Below, in pieces: positions 31,505-41,299 of a stretch of 60,152 nt of DNA. Origin of the DNA: an uncultured Clostridia bacterium. GTDB lineage: Bacteria; Bacillota; Clostridia; UBA1381. The position numbers were made by a program, and so were the translations under genes. The notes beneath the pieces were generated by a model that was given only the letters and a program-made list of their open reading frames with translations, searched no databases and had not been told where the DNA came from. Each line of letters begins with the position of its first letter. The first letter of the stretch is position 1. The DNA lies in assembly GCA_904395315.1 (NCBI GenBank), contig CAJFNT010000152.1, positions 1-60,152 of the forward strand, in the 5' to 3' direction.

Positions 31505-32448
31505 AACAACATCGCTCCGCACACTTTTACGATCATTTCCTCCCCCTCGGTTATGTTCTCAGCATCTATCGTACATCCCGCGGCTTTTGCATGTCCGCCC
31601 CCTCCGAACTCCATAGCTATCACAGATACGTCTGCCTCTCCGTTAGAGCGAAAACTTACGCGAATCTTGCCTCCTGTTTCCTTTATCGCCGCCGCTATTT
31701 CCGTACCGCATATCCTTCTCGGTATATTGACTATATCGGAAACATCCTCCATATCCAGACCGTATTTTTCCGCCATTGCATCAGTTGCCGAAACTATTCT
31801 CAGTTTTCCACCGAAATATGATCGTATATTACCTGTCAGCTCAGCCTTGAGCAATTCGATTTCAAGCGGCTCGCTGTCAAACAGCAGCCTTGCAGCCTCG
31901 GCATGATCTATCCCTGTTTCCATCAGCTTTGCCGCCGTTCTCATTGTCTTAGGCGTAGTATTTGAATATGCGAAGCGTCCCGTATCGGAACATATTGCAG
32001 TATAGAGATACAATGCCTCAGATCTGCTGAGCTCCGCTCCTATGTTATCATACAAATCTGCTATTATCTCTCCGGTCGCGGCCGCTGACGCATCGACATA
32101 ATTGCCGTCTCCGAAAAACGTATTTGTTTTATGGTGATCTATATTTATTACCCGTTCTGCCTTTTCCGCAAATATCCTTCTTTCTCCCAGTCTTTCAAGA
32201 TCTCCGCAGTCAAGCGCTATACATGTATCGAAAACTTCCTCCGAGCCATTATATACTTTGACTTTCTCCGATATGAACGACAGTCTCTGCTCCGGTCTCT
32301 CTTCCGCGTATATCACCGAATCTATGCCCATATCCGAAAGCAATTCCGCCACTGCAGCGCACGAGCCTAAAGCATCGCCATCGGCGCTTACATGCGGAAG
32401 TATCACGGCTGACTTCGCCATACGTATCATTTCAATGATCTTTTTCAT
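31501..32448 (-). CDS. nrnA: DHH/DHHA1 phosphoesterase (NrnA-like)
   Basis: HVSADGDALGSC, NIDHHKTN, GGGGHAKAAG. Confidence 0.93.
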   Translation of the reverse strand: MKKIIEMIRMAKSAVILPHVSADGDALGSCAAVAELLSDMGIDSVIYAEERPEQRLSFISEKVKVYNGSEEVFDTCIALDCGDLERLGERRIFAEKAERVINIDHHKTNTFFGDGNYVDASAAATGEIIADLYDNIGAELSRSEALYLYTAICSDTGRFAYSNTTPKTMRTAAKLMETGIDHAEAARLLFDSEPLEIELLKAELTGNIRSYFGGKLRIVSATDAMAEKYGLDMEDVSDIVNIPRRICGTEIAAAIKETGGKIRVSFRSNGEADVSVIAMEFGGGGHAKAAGCTIDAENITEGEEMIVKVCGAMLL

Positions 32449-32521
32449 CTATGCTTTTCACCCAACTTAAATATTTCGTTAACCCAAGAAAAGCGGTATA
32501 TATGAATACACCGCTCTCTGT

Positions 32522-32866
32522 TTACTGTATTTCCTTTAACAGCTTATCAATATGCGAGCCATGCTCGATTGATTTATCGAGCTCAAATACAAACTCGGGA
32601 GTATACCTAAGATCCACACGCTTTCCCATTTCTCGCCGTATATACCCGGCCGCGCTCCTCAAGCCCTCCATAGCTTTACGCTGCACATTTTCATCGCCCA
32701 TAACTGAGATATATGCTTTTGCGTATCTCAGATCGCTTGTGACACTCACAGACACCACACTCGTCATAAGCGGTATCCTTGAGTCCTTAAGCTCTCTTAT
32801 TACTGACGCAAGCTCGCGCATTACCTCACCGTTTATCTTATCAATCCTCGCCATATCAATCTCCAT
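32522..32866 (-). CDS. rbfA: Ribosome-binding factor A
   Basis: Size, KDSRIPLMTSVVSVSVTSDLRYAKAYISV. Confidence 0.94.
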   Translation of the reverse strand: MEIDMARIDKINGEVMRELASVIRELKDSRIPLMTSVVSVSVTSDLRYAKAYISVMGDENVQRKAMEGLRSAAGYIRREMGKRVDLRYTPEFVFELDKSIEHGSHIDKLLKEIQ

Positions 32867-32904
32867 ACTGCTGTGTTTTACAGCAGACCTTGCCTATCAC
32901 GGCT

Positions 32905-35385
32905 TTATCTCTCGATCTCCTGCATCTCAAAGCATTCGATCCTATCTTCTTCCTTGATATCATTGAAGTTTTCTATACCAAGACCGCACTCAAATTTTTC
33001 AGTAACTTCCTTGGCATCATCTTTGAATCTCTTCAAACTCGAAATCTTTCCTTCGTGTATTATTATACCGTCACGGACAACCCTTACCGAAGCATTTCTT
33101 ACTATTTTCCCCTGTGTAACGTAGCAGCCTGCAATAACTCCTACATTAGGAACTCTGAACGTCTGACGGACGTCAGCATATCCAAGAACTACTTCCTTAT
33201 ATTCCGGATCGAGCATACCCTTCATTGCCGCCTCTATCTCCTCGATAGCCTGATAGATCACTCTGTAAAGACGTATATCCACATCATTCTGCTCGCTCAT
33301 CGCTATAGCTCCGGCATCCGGACGCACATTAAAGCCTACGATTATCGCATTCGATGCATTGGCAAGCATTACATCGGATTCATTTACCGCACCGACAGCT
33401 CCATGTATGACCTTAACACGAACCTCATCGTTTGACAACTTTTCAAGACTCTGCTTAACAGCCTCGACCGAGCCCTGTACATCAGCCTTTACGATTATAT
33501 CAAGTTCTTTCATATTGCCTTCATCGATCTGACTGAACAGATTATCAAGTGATACCTTAACCACAGAGTTGAATTTATTCTCCTGTATCTCCTGTTTCCT
33601 CTGCTCCGCAACATCACGCGCAAGCTTCTCATCCTTTACGACTATAAGTTCATCGCCGCCCGACGGAGCCTCATTAAGACCTTGTATCTCTACCGGCATT
33701 GACGGACCTGCCTCTTTGACGCGTCTGCCCTTATCGTTCGTCATAGCTCTAACATGACCCACCGATGTTCCGCATATAACGGTATCACCTTGCCTTAAAG
33801 TACCGTTCTGTACCAGAACTGTGGCTACCGGGCCCTTGCCCTTATCTACTCTTGCCTCTATTACAGTACCTTTTGCGGGACGATTCGGGTTAGCCTTAAG
33901 CTCCTTCATATCAGCGACAAGAAGTACCATTTCCAGGAGGCCGTCTATATTGATCTTCTTCTTAGCGCTTATCTCTACACATATAGTGTCACCGCCCCAC
34001 TCTTCAGGCACGAGACCGTATTCCATTAGTGATTGCTTTACGCGTTCAACGTTCGCATTTTCCTTATCTATCTTGTTTATCGCTACGATTATGTCTACAT
34101 TTGCCGCTTTTGCATGATTTATTGCTTCAACAGTCTGTGGCATTATTCCATCATCTGCGGCTACTACAAGAATAGCAACATCTGTTACCTGAGCCCCGCG
34201 AGCGCGCATCGTAGTAAACGCTTCATGTCCAGGTGTATCAAGGAAAGTTATTGTTCGATCCTTGAGCTTGACACTATATGCGCCAATATGCTGAGTAATA
34301 CCGCCAGCCTCTGTGGATGTAACGCTCGTATGCCTTATAGCGTCCAGGAGTGATGTTTTTCCATGGTCAACATGACCCATAACCACCACTACCGGCGGAC
34401 GTTCTACCAGATCTTCAGGCTTATCTTCAGCGTCCGCTTCCATTAGAAGTATATCTTCCTTTGAAAGCACGATCTCTTTATTCACCTTGATCCCAAACTC
34501 ATCAGCTATAAGCTCTGCGGTATCAAAATCTATGCTCTGATTTACTGTGGCCATGATTCCGAGCAGCATAAGTTTTTTTACTACCTCTGCGGCGCTTTTG
34601 CCCATCTTTGACGCAAAATCACCTACAGATATAGTATCCGGAACGCTTATCTCGGTTATTACCTTTGGCTTTGGCTTCTGCTGCTTTTTATGATCGCGCT
34701 CATTTCTGTGTGAACCCTGCTTAGCGCCTTTCTTATCTTGCCGTTTATCAGTTTTCTTATTCTTATTTTTCTCACGTCTGTTTACGCGTATATCATCCGC
34801 AAACTTTTCGAGTCTTTCACTCTTTTCAAGTTTATCCAGATCAACATTGGATGTACGGGTATCCACGGTACGGCTTTTCTTCTCGCTTTTAATTACATAC
34901 TCCTCCGAAGTGTTGGTGTTGTCAACATTTGAAAGATCAACTCTGACTCCTGACTGTTTCTTAGCGAGATTATGATGCTTTTTTTGCTTTTCTTTCTTTG
35001 CTTTTTCTTCGGCTTTCTTTTTTGCGCGTTGTTCAGCATCAGCCTTTTCTCTTGCGGCCTTTTTAGCAGCAACTTTAGCCGCTGCCTCTGCCTCTCTTGC
35101 CGCTTTTTCAGCTTTTATTTTCTCTGCCGCCTCACGTTTTGCTTTTTCTTCCTTTTCTTTGACCGATCTTACAGCGGCACTGCGCATTTCCTTTATCTCC
35201 CCGTCTGTGGCTTCGCTTTCTCTTGTTATAATATCCACCACTATTGCCGCCTGATCATCAGTAATGATGCTCGTTCCGCTCTTTACATGTTCACCGTAAT
35301 CAGCCATCTGAGTTATTACATCTTTTGTGACAGCCTTAAATTTCTTTGTGATTTCTCCAAGTTTAGTTGTTGATGATTCTGCCAT
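32905..35385 (-). CDS. infB: Translation initiation factor IF-2
   Basis: [40 protein letters not shown], basic N-terminal linker. Confidence 0.97.
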   Translation of the reverse strand: MAESSTTKLGEITKKFKAVTKDVITQMADYGEHVKSGTSIITDDQAAIVVDIITRESEATDGEIKEMRSAAVRSVKEKEEKAKREAAEKIKAEKAAREAEAAAKVAAKKAAREKADAEQRAKKKAEEKAKKEKQKKHHNLAKKQSGVRVDLSNVDNTNTSEEYVIKSEKKSRTVDTRTSNVDLDKLEKSERLEKFADDIRVNRREKNKNKKTDKRQDKKGAKQGSHRNERDHKKQQKPKPKVITEISVPDTISVGDFASKMGKSAAEVVKKLMLLGIMATVNQSIDFDTAELIADEFGIKVNKEIVLSKEDILLMEADAEDKPEDLVERPPVVVVMGHVDHGKTSLLDAIRHTSVTSTEAGGITQHIGAYSVKLKDRTITFLDTPGHEAFTTMRARGAQVTDVAILVVAADDGIMPQTVEAINHAKAANVDIIVAINKIDKENANVERVKQSLMEYGLVPEEWGGDTICVEISAKKKINIDGLLEMVLLVADMKELKANPNRPAKGTVIEARVDKGKGPVATVLVQNGTLRQGDTVICGTSVGHVRAMTNDKGRRVKEAGPSMPVEIQGLNEAPSGGDELIVVKDEKLARDVAEQRKQEIQENKFNSVVKVSLDNLFSQIDEGNMKELDIIVKADVQGSVEAVKQSLEKLSNDEVRVKVIHGAVGAVNESDVMLANASNAIIVGFNVRPDAGAIAMSEQNDVDIRLYRVIYQAIEEIEAAMKGMLDPEYKEVVLGYADVRQTFRVPNVGVIAGCYVTQGKIVRNASVRVVRDGIIIHEGKISSLKRFKDDAKEVTEKFECGLGIENFNDIKEEDRIECFEMQEIER

Positions 35386-35391
35386 ACCACA

Positions 35392-35709
35392 TCACCCTTT
35401 CTCTGTTTCGCATGAGATAAATATATCTAAAATTGCTTTAGCAAAATTATTGTCATTGACCGACACTACCGCACGGTCTCCTCCGCCTGTTGCGTGTCCC
35501 AAGTCTTCCATATCAGAATATTCAATGTATTTGACTCCGTAATATGCACACGAATCGGAAATTGATTTTTTTGTATTCTCAGACGCGTCATGCGCCAAGA
35601 TCACAAGCTTTGCTTGTCTTGATCTTATCGCTTTCAAGCATATAAATGAACCAGTAGAGACTTTTCCGGCACGTTTTGCCAGCCCCAACATCCCGAATAA
35701 CTTATTCAA
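35392..35709 (-). CDS. ylxQ: L7Ae-family ribosomal protein (YlxQ)
   Basis: LGLAKRAGKVSTGSFICLKAIRSRQAKLVILAHDASENTKK; synteny. Confidence 0.92.
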   Translation of the reverse strand: MNKLFGMLGLAKRAGKVSTGSFICLKAIRSRQAKLVILAHDASENTKKSISDSCAYYGVKYIEYSDMEDLGHATGGGDRAVVSVNDNNFAKAILDIFISCETEKG

Positions 35710-35960
35710 AGCAGTTCCTCCGCCCGGCTGTATAGTTCAGCCGCATTTTTACATTTTAAATGTCTTTCAAGACATCGCTTTTTCTCAGCTTTCTTAATAC
35801 ATTCAAGCTTCGCGCACATATACGCTCCTCTGCCGAATTTTTTCTTATGTATATCCAATTCGGCAATATCAGAGTCCTTCGCCGCGACTACACGAATCAG
35901 CTCTGATACAGGCTTCATTTCACGGCACGCGACACACATTCTGAACGGTATATGCGTCAT
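35706..35960 (-). CDS. rnpM: RnpM/YlxR (DUF448)
   Basis: PFRMCVACREMKPVSELIRVV ... GRGAYMC. Confidence 0.94.
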   Translation of the reverse strand: MTHIPFRMCVACREMKPVSELIRVVAAKDSDIAELDIHKKKFGRGAYMCAKLECIKKAEKKRCLERHLKCKNAAELYSRAEELL

Positions 35961-36016
35961 ATGATCACCTTTTTCTTTATCTACGATCCCCGCGGGAATA
36001 TATTATCCTATGCACA

Positions 36017-37057
36017 TTATTCTGCACTGATGTCGATCTTCCATCCTGTCAGCTTCGCCGCAAGTCTTACATTCTGTCCAGACTTGCCTATCGCAAGTGA
36101 CAACTGATATTCCGGAACAACCACTCTCGCGCTCTTTTCTTCCTCGTTAATTACACATGAAACGACCTTAGCCGGAGACAAAGCAGCTGTTATATATTCC
36201 GCTGGATCTTCACTCCATTTTATGATATCGATCTTTTCATTCTTAAGCTCATTATTTATATTCTGGACACGCATACCTTTTGGTCCTATACATGCTCCCT
36301 GCGCATCTACTTCCGGATCATTTGAATAAACTGCAATCTTGGTTCTTGAGCCGCCTTCACGCGCTATACCCTTTATCTCTACAACACCTTCTGCAATCTC
36401 AGGCACCTCTTTTTCGAACAACTTCTTTACTAGTCCAGGGTGTGTTCTCGAAAGTATCAACTGCGTGCTCTTATGATCAGTTCTCACGTCACTCACATAA
36501 AATCTCAGCACATCACCCGGCTCGTATATCTCTCCCTCAGGCTGTTCTTTTTTGGGCAGGATCGCCTCTGCCTGACTATACTGCTCGACTTCTACATAAA
36601 CTCTGTCCGGATCCGAAAGGATAACGGTACCAGTCACCATTCCAAGCGATCTGTCTGCACGATCTCCGTAAACTATACCGCGCTCAGCCTCTCTTATCCT
36701 CTGAGTTACGACCTGCTTTGCAGTCATTGCACTGACTCTTCCGAAGTCCTTGGGAGTTTCTTCTATATTTACCGTGTCACCCAACTCATAACTGCCCGAG
36801 ATCTTTCTCGCATCCTCAAGCGAGATCTCCTCTCTGCTGTCAAACACTTCTTCAACGACCTCTTTCTGAGAATATACATGTATCTCTCCGGTCTCTCTGT
36901 CAAGCGATACCAAGACATTCGGCGAATCATTTTTACCCTTGTAATAGTTCTTTTTATACGCCGCGACCAATGCAGCTTCAAGAGCATCTATTATGATGTC
37001 TTCCTCTATGCCTCGGTCCTCACACAAATCCTTTATCGCCTTAAACAATTCATTCAT
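36017..37057 (-). CDS. nusA: Transcription termination/antitermination factor NusA
   Basis: ALEAALVAAYKKNY, S1 and KH domains, GACIGPKGMRVQNI. Confidence 0.96.
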   Translation of the reverse strand: MNELFKAIKDLCEDRGIEEDIIIDALEAALVAAYKKNYYKGKNDSPNVLVSLDRETGEIHVYSQKEVVEEVFDSREEISLEDARKISGSYELGDTVNIEETPKDFGRVSAMTAKQVVTQRIREAERGIVYGDRADRSLGMVTGTVILSDPDRVYVEVEQYSQAEAILPKKEQPEGEIYEPGDVLRFYVSDVRTDHKSTQLILSRTHPGLVKKLFEKEVPEIAEGVVEIKGIAREGGSRTKIAVYSNDPEVDAQGACIGPKGMRVQNINNELKNEKIDIIKWSEDPAEYITAALSPAKVVSCVINEEEKSARVVVPEYQLSLAIGKSGQNVRLAAKLTGWKIDISAE

Positions 37058-37093
37058 TTCTGTGCAGCTCCTGTTCCTAAATTATTAAATGTG

Positions 37094-37558
37094 TCAAAAT
37101 ACAAATTTCAATCTTATATACACAGCGTTCTTGAGCGGTACCTCAACTTCTTCGGTCTCACGCTCTATAACGGCAGTTTTATCATGAAAATCTTTCAGTA
37201 TCCCGTCAAATTCCTTCAAGCCGTCCTCATTTGCAGCGTATAATTTGACCTCAACCTCACGACCTATATAATACCTGAATTCCCGCTCTTTTTTCAATTT
37301 CCGGTCCACTCCAGGAGACGACACTTCAAGTGAATATCCCCCTTCTATAATATCCGCCTCATCGAGAGTCTTCTCGACAGTTCTTGAAAAGCTCTCGCAA
37401 ATGTCTATATCCACGCCGCCGTCTCTGTCTATATAATAACAGAGCACTCCGCCATCATAAGATACATCCACTATATACACTCCCAGCTCTTCAGCCGCCG
37501 CAGCGCCGAGCTTCAAAGCCCGTTCTTCGGTTATTTTTGATTTGCCCGCCATACTCAC
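37094..37558 (-). CDS. rimP: Ribosome maturation factor RimP
   Basis: YIDRDGGVDIDICESFSRTVEKTLDEADIIEGGYSLEVSSPGVDR. Confidence 0.95.
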   Translation of the reverse strand: MSMAGKSKITEERALKLGAAAAEELGVYIVDVSYDGGVLCYYIDRDGGVDIDICESFSRTVEKTLDEADIIEGGYSLEVSSPGVDRKLKKEREFRYYIGREVEVKLYAANEDGLKEFDGILKDFHDKTAVIERETEEVEVPLKNAVYIRLKFVF

Positions 37559-37622
37559 TCCTACATCATCGATCCATGATCCGAGACTGCATAATGCAGT
37601 CCCTGATATTCATCCGCATAAT

Positions 37623-37649
37623 TAAAGAGTGCGTAAAACGCACTCTTTA
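37623..37649. repeat. Perfect 12-bp inverted repeat upstream of rimP
   Basis: TAAAGAGTGCGT-AAA-ACGCACTCTTTA. Confidence 0.8.
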
Positions 37650-37815
37650 GAATAGTCATATTCCAAACACATACATGATACCATAAACAAATAATTTTGT
37701 CAAGCATCATATAAACATATCGTTATTTTGTACAATTTTCGCCATCATTATACATCGTTTTAACTATACAATATACGCTATTTGTTAGATTTCCACTCGA
37801 ATCTCAGACACGTAT

Positions 37816-39021
37816 TTATCCGTCTGCTTCACTCGTGTTTCCCTGCTCCTCAATATAAGGCTCAGGATTCTCGGACGCTTCACTGTCTGCCGATTGTTCT
37901 ATTCCGCGTATCAAGCACAGTTCGTCATTGGTGACCTCACTTGCTTTGTATGACGCCAGTATATCAGGATCTGTAGAACGAACATATCCGCCTAAAGTCT
38001 CATATCCGCTTGAGTAGAGCTCCGGCGTACCCTCATCGGGGTTTGCATATGACATATTATCACCGCTCACGTCAAACATATTGCGGACAAGCTCCTGCAA
38101 TTTATGCATATTCGGTACAAACACATCGCCGTTTGATGAATCATATGTCGCATCTCCGGGAACAGTCTCGGAATGTATCCCTGCAGAAGTAAAGTCATTC
38201 AAATACTTTGAATATCTGAGCACGTCTTTAACAGTAAGATTCGTTTTCAGCTCATTTTTTACGTCAGTAAATATTGCTGGTATTTTCTGTATTAGCGATA
38301 TATTTAGTTTCTGATCCACAAGCGCTTTCAAGAAGTCCTGTTGAATCTTTATTCTATCAGCATCTCCATTTGGATAACTCTTATATGTTCCCGTATCAGG
38401 ATCCACATTTCCTTTTCTATAACGCAGAAGATGTACTACCTGTGTTCCGTCAAGCTCATACGTTCCAGGCGGAAGATTTATATGAAGTCCCTGCACCGGA
38501 TCATCATACACCATACCCACGCCATCCCCGTAAATATCAGGGATAGTGAACTCAACAGGACCAAGCTCATTTATAACATGCGCCACCGCGTCAAACGAAA
38601 AATCTATATAATAGTTTATCGGTACACCTGTAAGCCTTGTAACAGCCTCACACGTTGCTGTCGGGCCGCCTATCACTCCGTCCGTTTCATACGCATGCGC
38701 AGCATTTATCTTCTGATACCTGTTCCCTATATACATTCTCAGATCTCTTGGTATAGATAACATATTTACAGTATTTTCTTTTGTGTCGTAGGACGCAAGC
38801 ATGATTGCATCGGTCCTAAGCCCGTCTTCATCGGTGCACATAAGAAGGACATTAATAGTTCCTCCATGTTCTACCGCAACGGTGCCTTCCTCTGTATCTC
38901 CGCTCAATCCCGCGCCTCCGGTGAAATCAAAGCCCATAAACACCATAAACGCCAAAAATATTACTCCCAAACAAGTACCTAATACCTGAAAATATTTTTT
39001 TACATTAAATTTCATACTCAC
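37816..39021 (-). CDS. LytR-CpsA-Psr (LCP) family protein
   Basis: TM near N-term; NVLLMCTDEDGLRTDAIMLASYDTKENTVNMLSIPRDLRMYI; AHAYETDGVIGGPTATCEAV. Confidence 0.93.
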   Translation of the reverse strand: MSMKFNVKKYFQVLGTCLGVIFLAFMVFMGFDFTGGAGLSGDTEEGTVAVEHGGTINVLLMCTDEDGLRTDAIMLASYDTKENTVNMLSIPRDLRMYIGNRYQKINAAHAYETDGVIGGPTATCEAVTRLTGVPINYYIDFSFDAVAHVINELGPVEFTIPDIYGDGVGMVYDDPVQGLHINLPPGTYELDGTQVVHLLRYRKGNVDPDTGTYKSYPNGDADRIKIQQDFLKALVDQKLNISLIQKIPAIFTDVKNELKTNLTVKDVLRYSKYLNDFTSAGIHSETVPGDATYDSSNGDVFVPNMHKLQELVRNMFDVSGDNMSYANPDEGTPELYSSGYETLGGYVRSTDPDILASYKASEVTNDELCLIRGIEQSADSEASENPEPYIEEQGNTSEADG

Positions 39022-39188
39022 AGTTTCTTATCCTCATTTTTCGCCGGTTTGTTTATTGGTTCCAAATCTCTATATCTAAAAATACATCGTAACTCTTCGT
39101 AACGTCCTTTATATAGACATAATTATTATAACACAAATTTATTACAAAATTATTTCCTTTATATTGCCGTTTACTAAAAAATTATTTC

Positions 39189-40475
39189 TTACTTTTCGAG
39201 CTTCATCACATTATCCGCTGCCACTGTTATTCCCAGCTTTGCTGATTCATATGTAAGCCCGCCCTGCATATACGCTATATACGGTTCCCTTATGGGCGCG
39301 TCTGCCGAAAGCTCGATAGAGGAGCCTTGTATAAACGCGCCGGCAGCCATGATCACCTGATCCTGATATCCTGGCATATCCCACGGCTCCGGTGTCACAA
39401 AGCTGTCTACAGGAGCGCCCTTTTGTATACCTTGTATAAAAGCTACCATTGTCTCTTTATTCCCGAACTTTACTGACTGTATGATATCGTGTCTGTCATC
39501 AAACGGAGCCGGATCCGTTTCATAACCCAGTTTCTCAAACACAGCCGAACAGAGCGCCGCGGCCTTCAGTGCCTGCATAACCACATGCGGAGCTAAAAAC
39601 AGCCCCTGATAAGCATAGCGGTTAAATCCCATCGTTGAACCGCATTCGCGGCCGATCCCAACACATGTGAGTCTATAAGAGCACAATTCTATGAGACGTT
39701 TTTTTCCTGCTATATACCCGCCTGTCGGAGCAATACCTCCGCCCGGATTTTTTATAAGAGAACCCGCTATGAGATCCGCGCCAAATTGGGTAGGCTCGCT
39801 GTCATCTGCAAATTCTCCGTAGCAGTTATCGACCAGACACAGCGTTTCCGGCGACACCGACTTTACAAAATCTATTATACCGCCTATCCTTTTCGAGCTG
39901 TATGTAGGTCTGTCACCATATCCCTTTGAGCGCTGTATAAGCACAGCTTTTATTTTTTTGCTAAGAAGCGTTTCTCTTACGCTTTCAAAATCAATATCTC
40001 CCTCAGCAGTAAGCTCTATTTCCTCATAGCGAATGCCATAATCCTTCAAAGAACCGTTTCCGTCCTCGCCTGAAATACCGATGACCTCCTCAAGCGTATC
40101 ATACGGCTTACCGGTAACCGCAAGCAATGTATCTCCAGGTCTGAGCACCGCATAGAGCATCGTTGCAAGAGTATGCGAACCGTTTACCCAATTATGACGT
40201 ACAAGCGCATCCTCAGCCCCGAAAACATCGGCATATACCCTATCGAGAGTATCACGGCCGTCATCGTCATATCCGTACCCCGTAGTTGGCATGAAATGTC
40301 TTTCCGATACTCTGTTATCCGAAAAGGCTTTCATTATCTTAAGTTGATTAAATTCTGCTGTTTTTTCAAATTCTGCGAATTTCTCCCTAATCGAATCCTC
40401 AGCCTCCGCCACAAGCATCGCGGAGCGCCTCGAAACACCGAAATTTTCAACGATAAATTCCGTTTTATCCATCAA
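39189..40475 (-). CDS. PLP-dependent methionine gamma-lyase/aluminium-resistance family protein (YnbB-like)
   Basis: DDGRDTLDRVYADVFGAEDALVRHNWVNGSHTLA, NCYGEF, KNPGGGIAPTGGYIAG. Confidence 0.9.
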   Translation of the reverse strand: MMDKTEFIVENFGVSRRSAMLVAEAEDSIREKFAEFEKTAEFNQLKIMKAFSDNRVSERHFMPTTGYGYDDDGRDTLDRVYADVFGAEDALVRHNWVNGSHTLATMLYAVLRPGDTLLAVTGKPYDTLEEVIGISGEDGNGSLKDYGIRYEEIELTAEGDIDFESVRETLLSKKIKAVLIQRSKGYGDRPTYSSKRIGGIIDFVKSVSPETLCLVDNCYGEFADDSEPTQFGADLIAGSLIKNPGGGIAPTGGYIAGKKRLIELCSYRLTCVGIGRECGSTMGFNRYAYQGLFLAPHVVMQALKAAALCSAVFEKLGYETDPAPFDDRHDIIQSVKFGNKETMVAFIQGIQKGAPVDSFVTPEPWDMPGYQDQVIMAAGAFIQGSSIELSADAPIREPYIAYMQGGLTYESAKLGITVAADNVMKLEK

Positions 40476-40551
40476 TCAAAACAATCCTTTCAAAATAAGA
40501 CCGCCGATGATCCCGGCGCGTGTCAAAGAAAAATAAAACATATCATTATGC

Positions 40552-40580
40552 ATTATAGCATAGTGATATTGCTTTGTCAA
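40552..40580 (-). promoter_or_regulatory. Consensus sigma-A promoter for the YnbB-like gene
   Basis: TTGACA-17 nt-TATAAT on minus strand (exact consensus). Confidence 0.8.
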
Positions 40581-40596
40581 TCGTAAAATATCTTAA

Positions 40597-40767
40597 TTAT
40601 TTATTCTTTTCAAAAAAGTCTTCAAGAATACTTATAACTACATTATTAAAACTTGTATCGTTCTCAGCCGCAAGTTTACTGATCTTTTCCGCAAGTTCAT
40701 TCTTTATATATAATGTTCTGTAACTCGCTGCAACTTTATTTTTGGTAGGCTTCGGCTTGAAATCCAT
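40597..40767 (-). CDS. Small ribbon-helix-helix-like protein
   Basis: YRTLYIKNELAEKISKLAAENDTSFNNVVISILEDFFEK; RBS-like GGAGTG upstream of ATGGATTTC. Confidence 0.65.
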   Translation of the reverse strand: MDFKPKPTKNKVAASYRTLYIKNELAEKISKLAAENDTSFNNVVISILEDFFEKNK

Positions 40768-40823
40768 AATATCACACTCCGTTACATGATCCATAATTAT
40801 CCACCGTTCGTTTTTTATTTATA

Positions 40824-41027
40824 CTATTTCTCATCCGTCAAACCAAGTATATAATCTGTTGACGTGTTATAGAGTCTTGCAAGCTTTATCAGCATTGAAA
40901 CAGGTATTTCCCGCTGACCATGCTCATAACGCGCATACACCTGCCTGTTGCACACAAGATAATCCGCCACCTGCTGCTGCGTCATATCATTATCCACCCT
41001 TAGATCATATATTCTTTGAAAAAACAT
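40824..41027 (-). CDS. XRE-family helix-turn-helix regulator
   Basis: LRVDNDMTQQQVADYLVCNRQVYARYEHGQREIPVSMLIKLARLYNTSTDYILGLTD; RBS AGGTGAT before ATGTTTTTT. Confidence 0.9.
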   Translation of the reverse strand: MFFQRIYDLRVDNDMTQQQVADYLVCNRQVYARYEHGQREIPVSMLIKLARLYNTSTDYILGLTDEK

Positions 41028-41047
41028 AAAATCACCTATTGACAATG

Positions 41048-41097
41048 ATACCATATGGTATTATAATTATAAGGCAAATGGTATCAAACAGTACCAT
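41048..41097. promoter_or_regulatory. Putative autoregulatory operator/promoter of the XRE gene
   Basis: Perfect palindrome ATACCATATGGTAT (41048-41061) and inverted repeat ATGGTA-N8-TACCAT (41078-41097) around TTGATA-16-TATAAT on minus strand. Confidence 0.55.
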
Positions 41098-41227
41098 AAA
41101 TTATTGGAGCAATTAATATAAGGCTGCAAAATCAACATCTTATATTATTATTTCCTAAATTAAATATATATTTTCCGTTTCACATAATCATCTATCCACA
41201 AAACCGTACCAAATTTGTATACCTCTC

Positions 41228-41256
41228 TTGTATTTTAAACTAAACTGTGTTATACT
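41228..41256 (+). promoter_or_regulatory. Putative promoter of the GCL/ATP-grasp pair
   Basis: TTGTAT-17 nt-TATACT followed by RBS AGAGGTGG and ATG at 41300. Confidence 0.6.
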
Positions 41257-41299
41257 TAATCAATGAAATTACTCCGGTACAATAATGTAGAGGTGGATT

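Noticed and set aside
34740-35250. Repetitive Lys/Ala/Glu-rich region as a separate element
   Set aside because: It is the normal basic/disordered N-terminal linker of IF-2
36440-37243. 267-aa plus-strand ORF
   Set aside because: Antisense to nusA/rimP; shadow ORF
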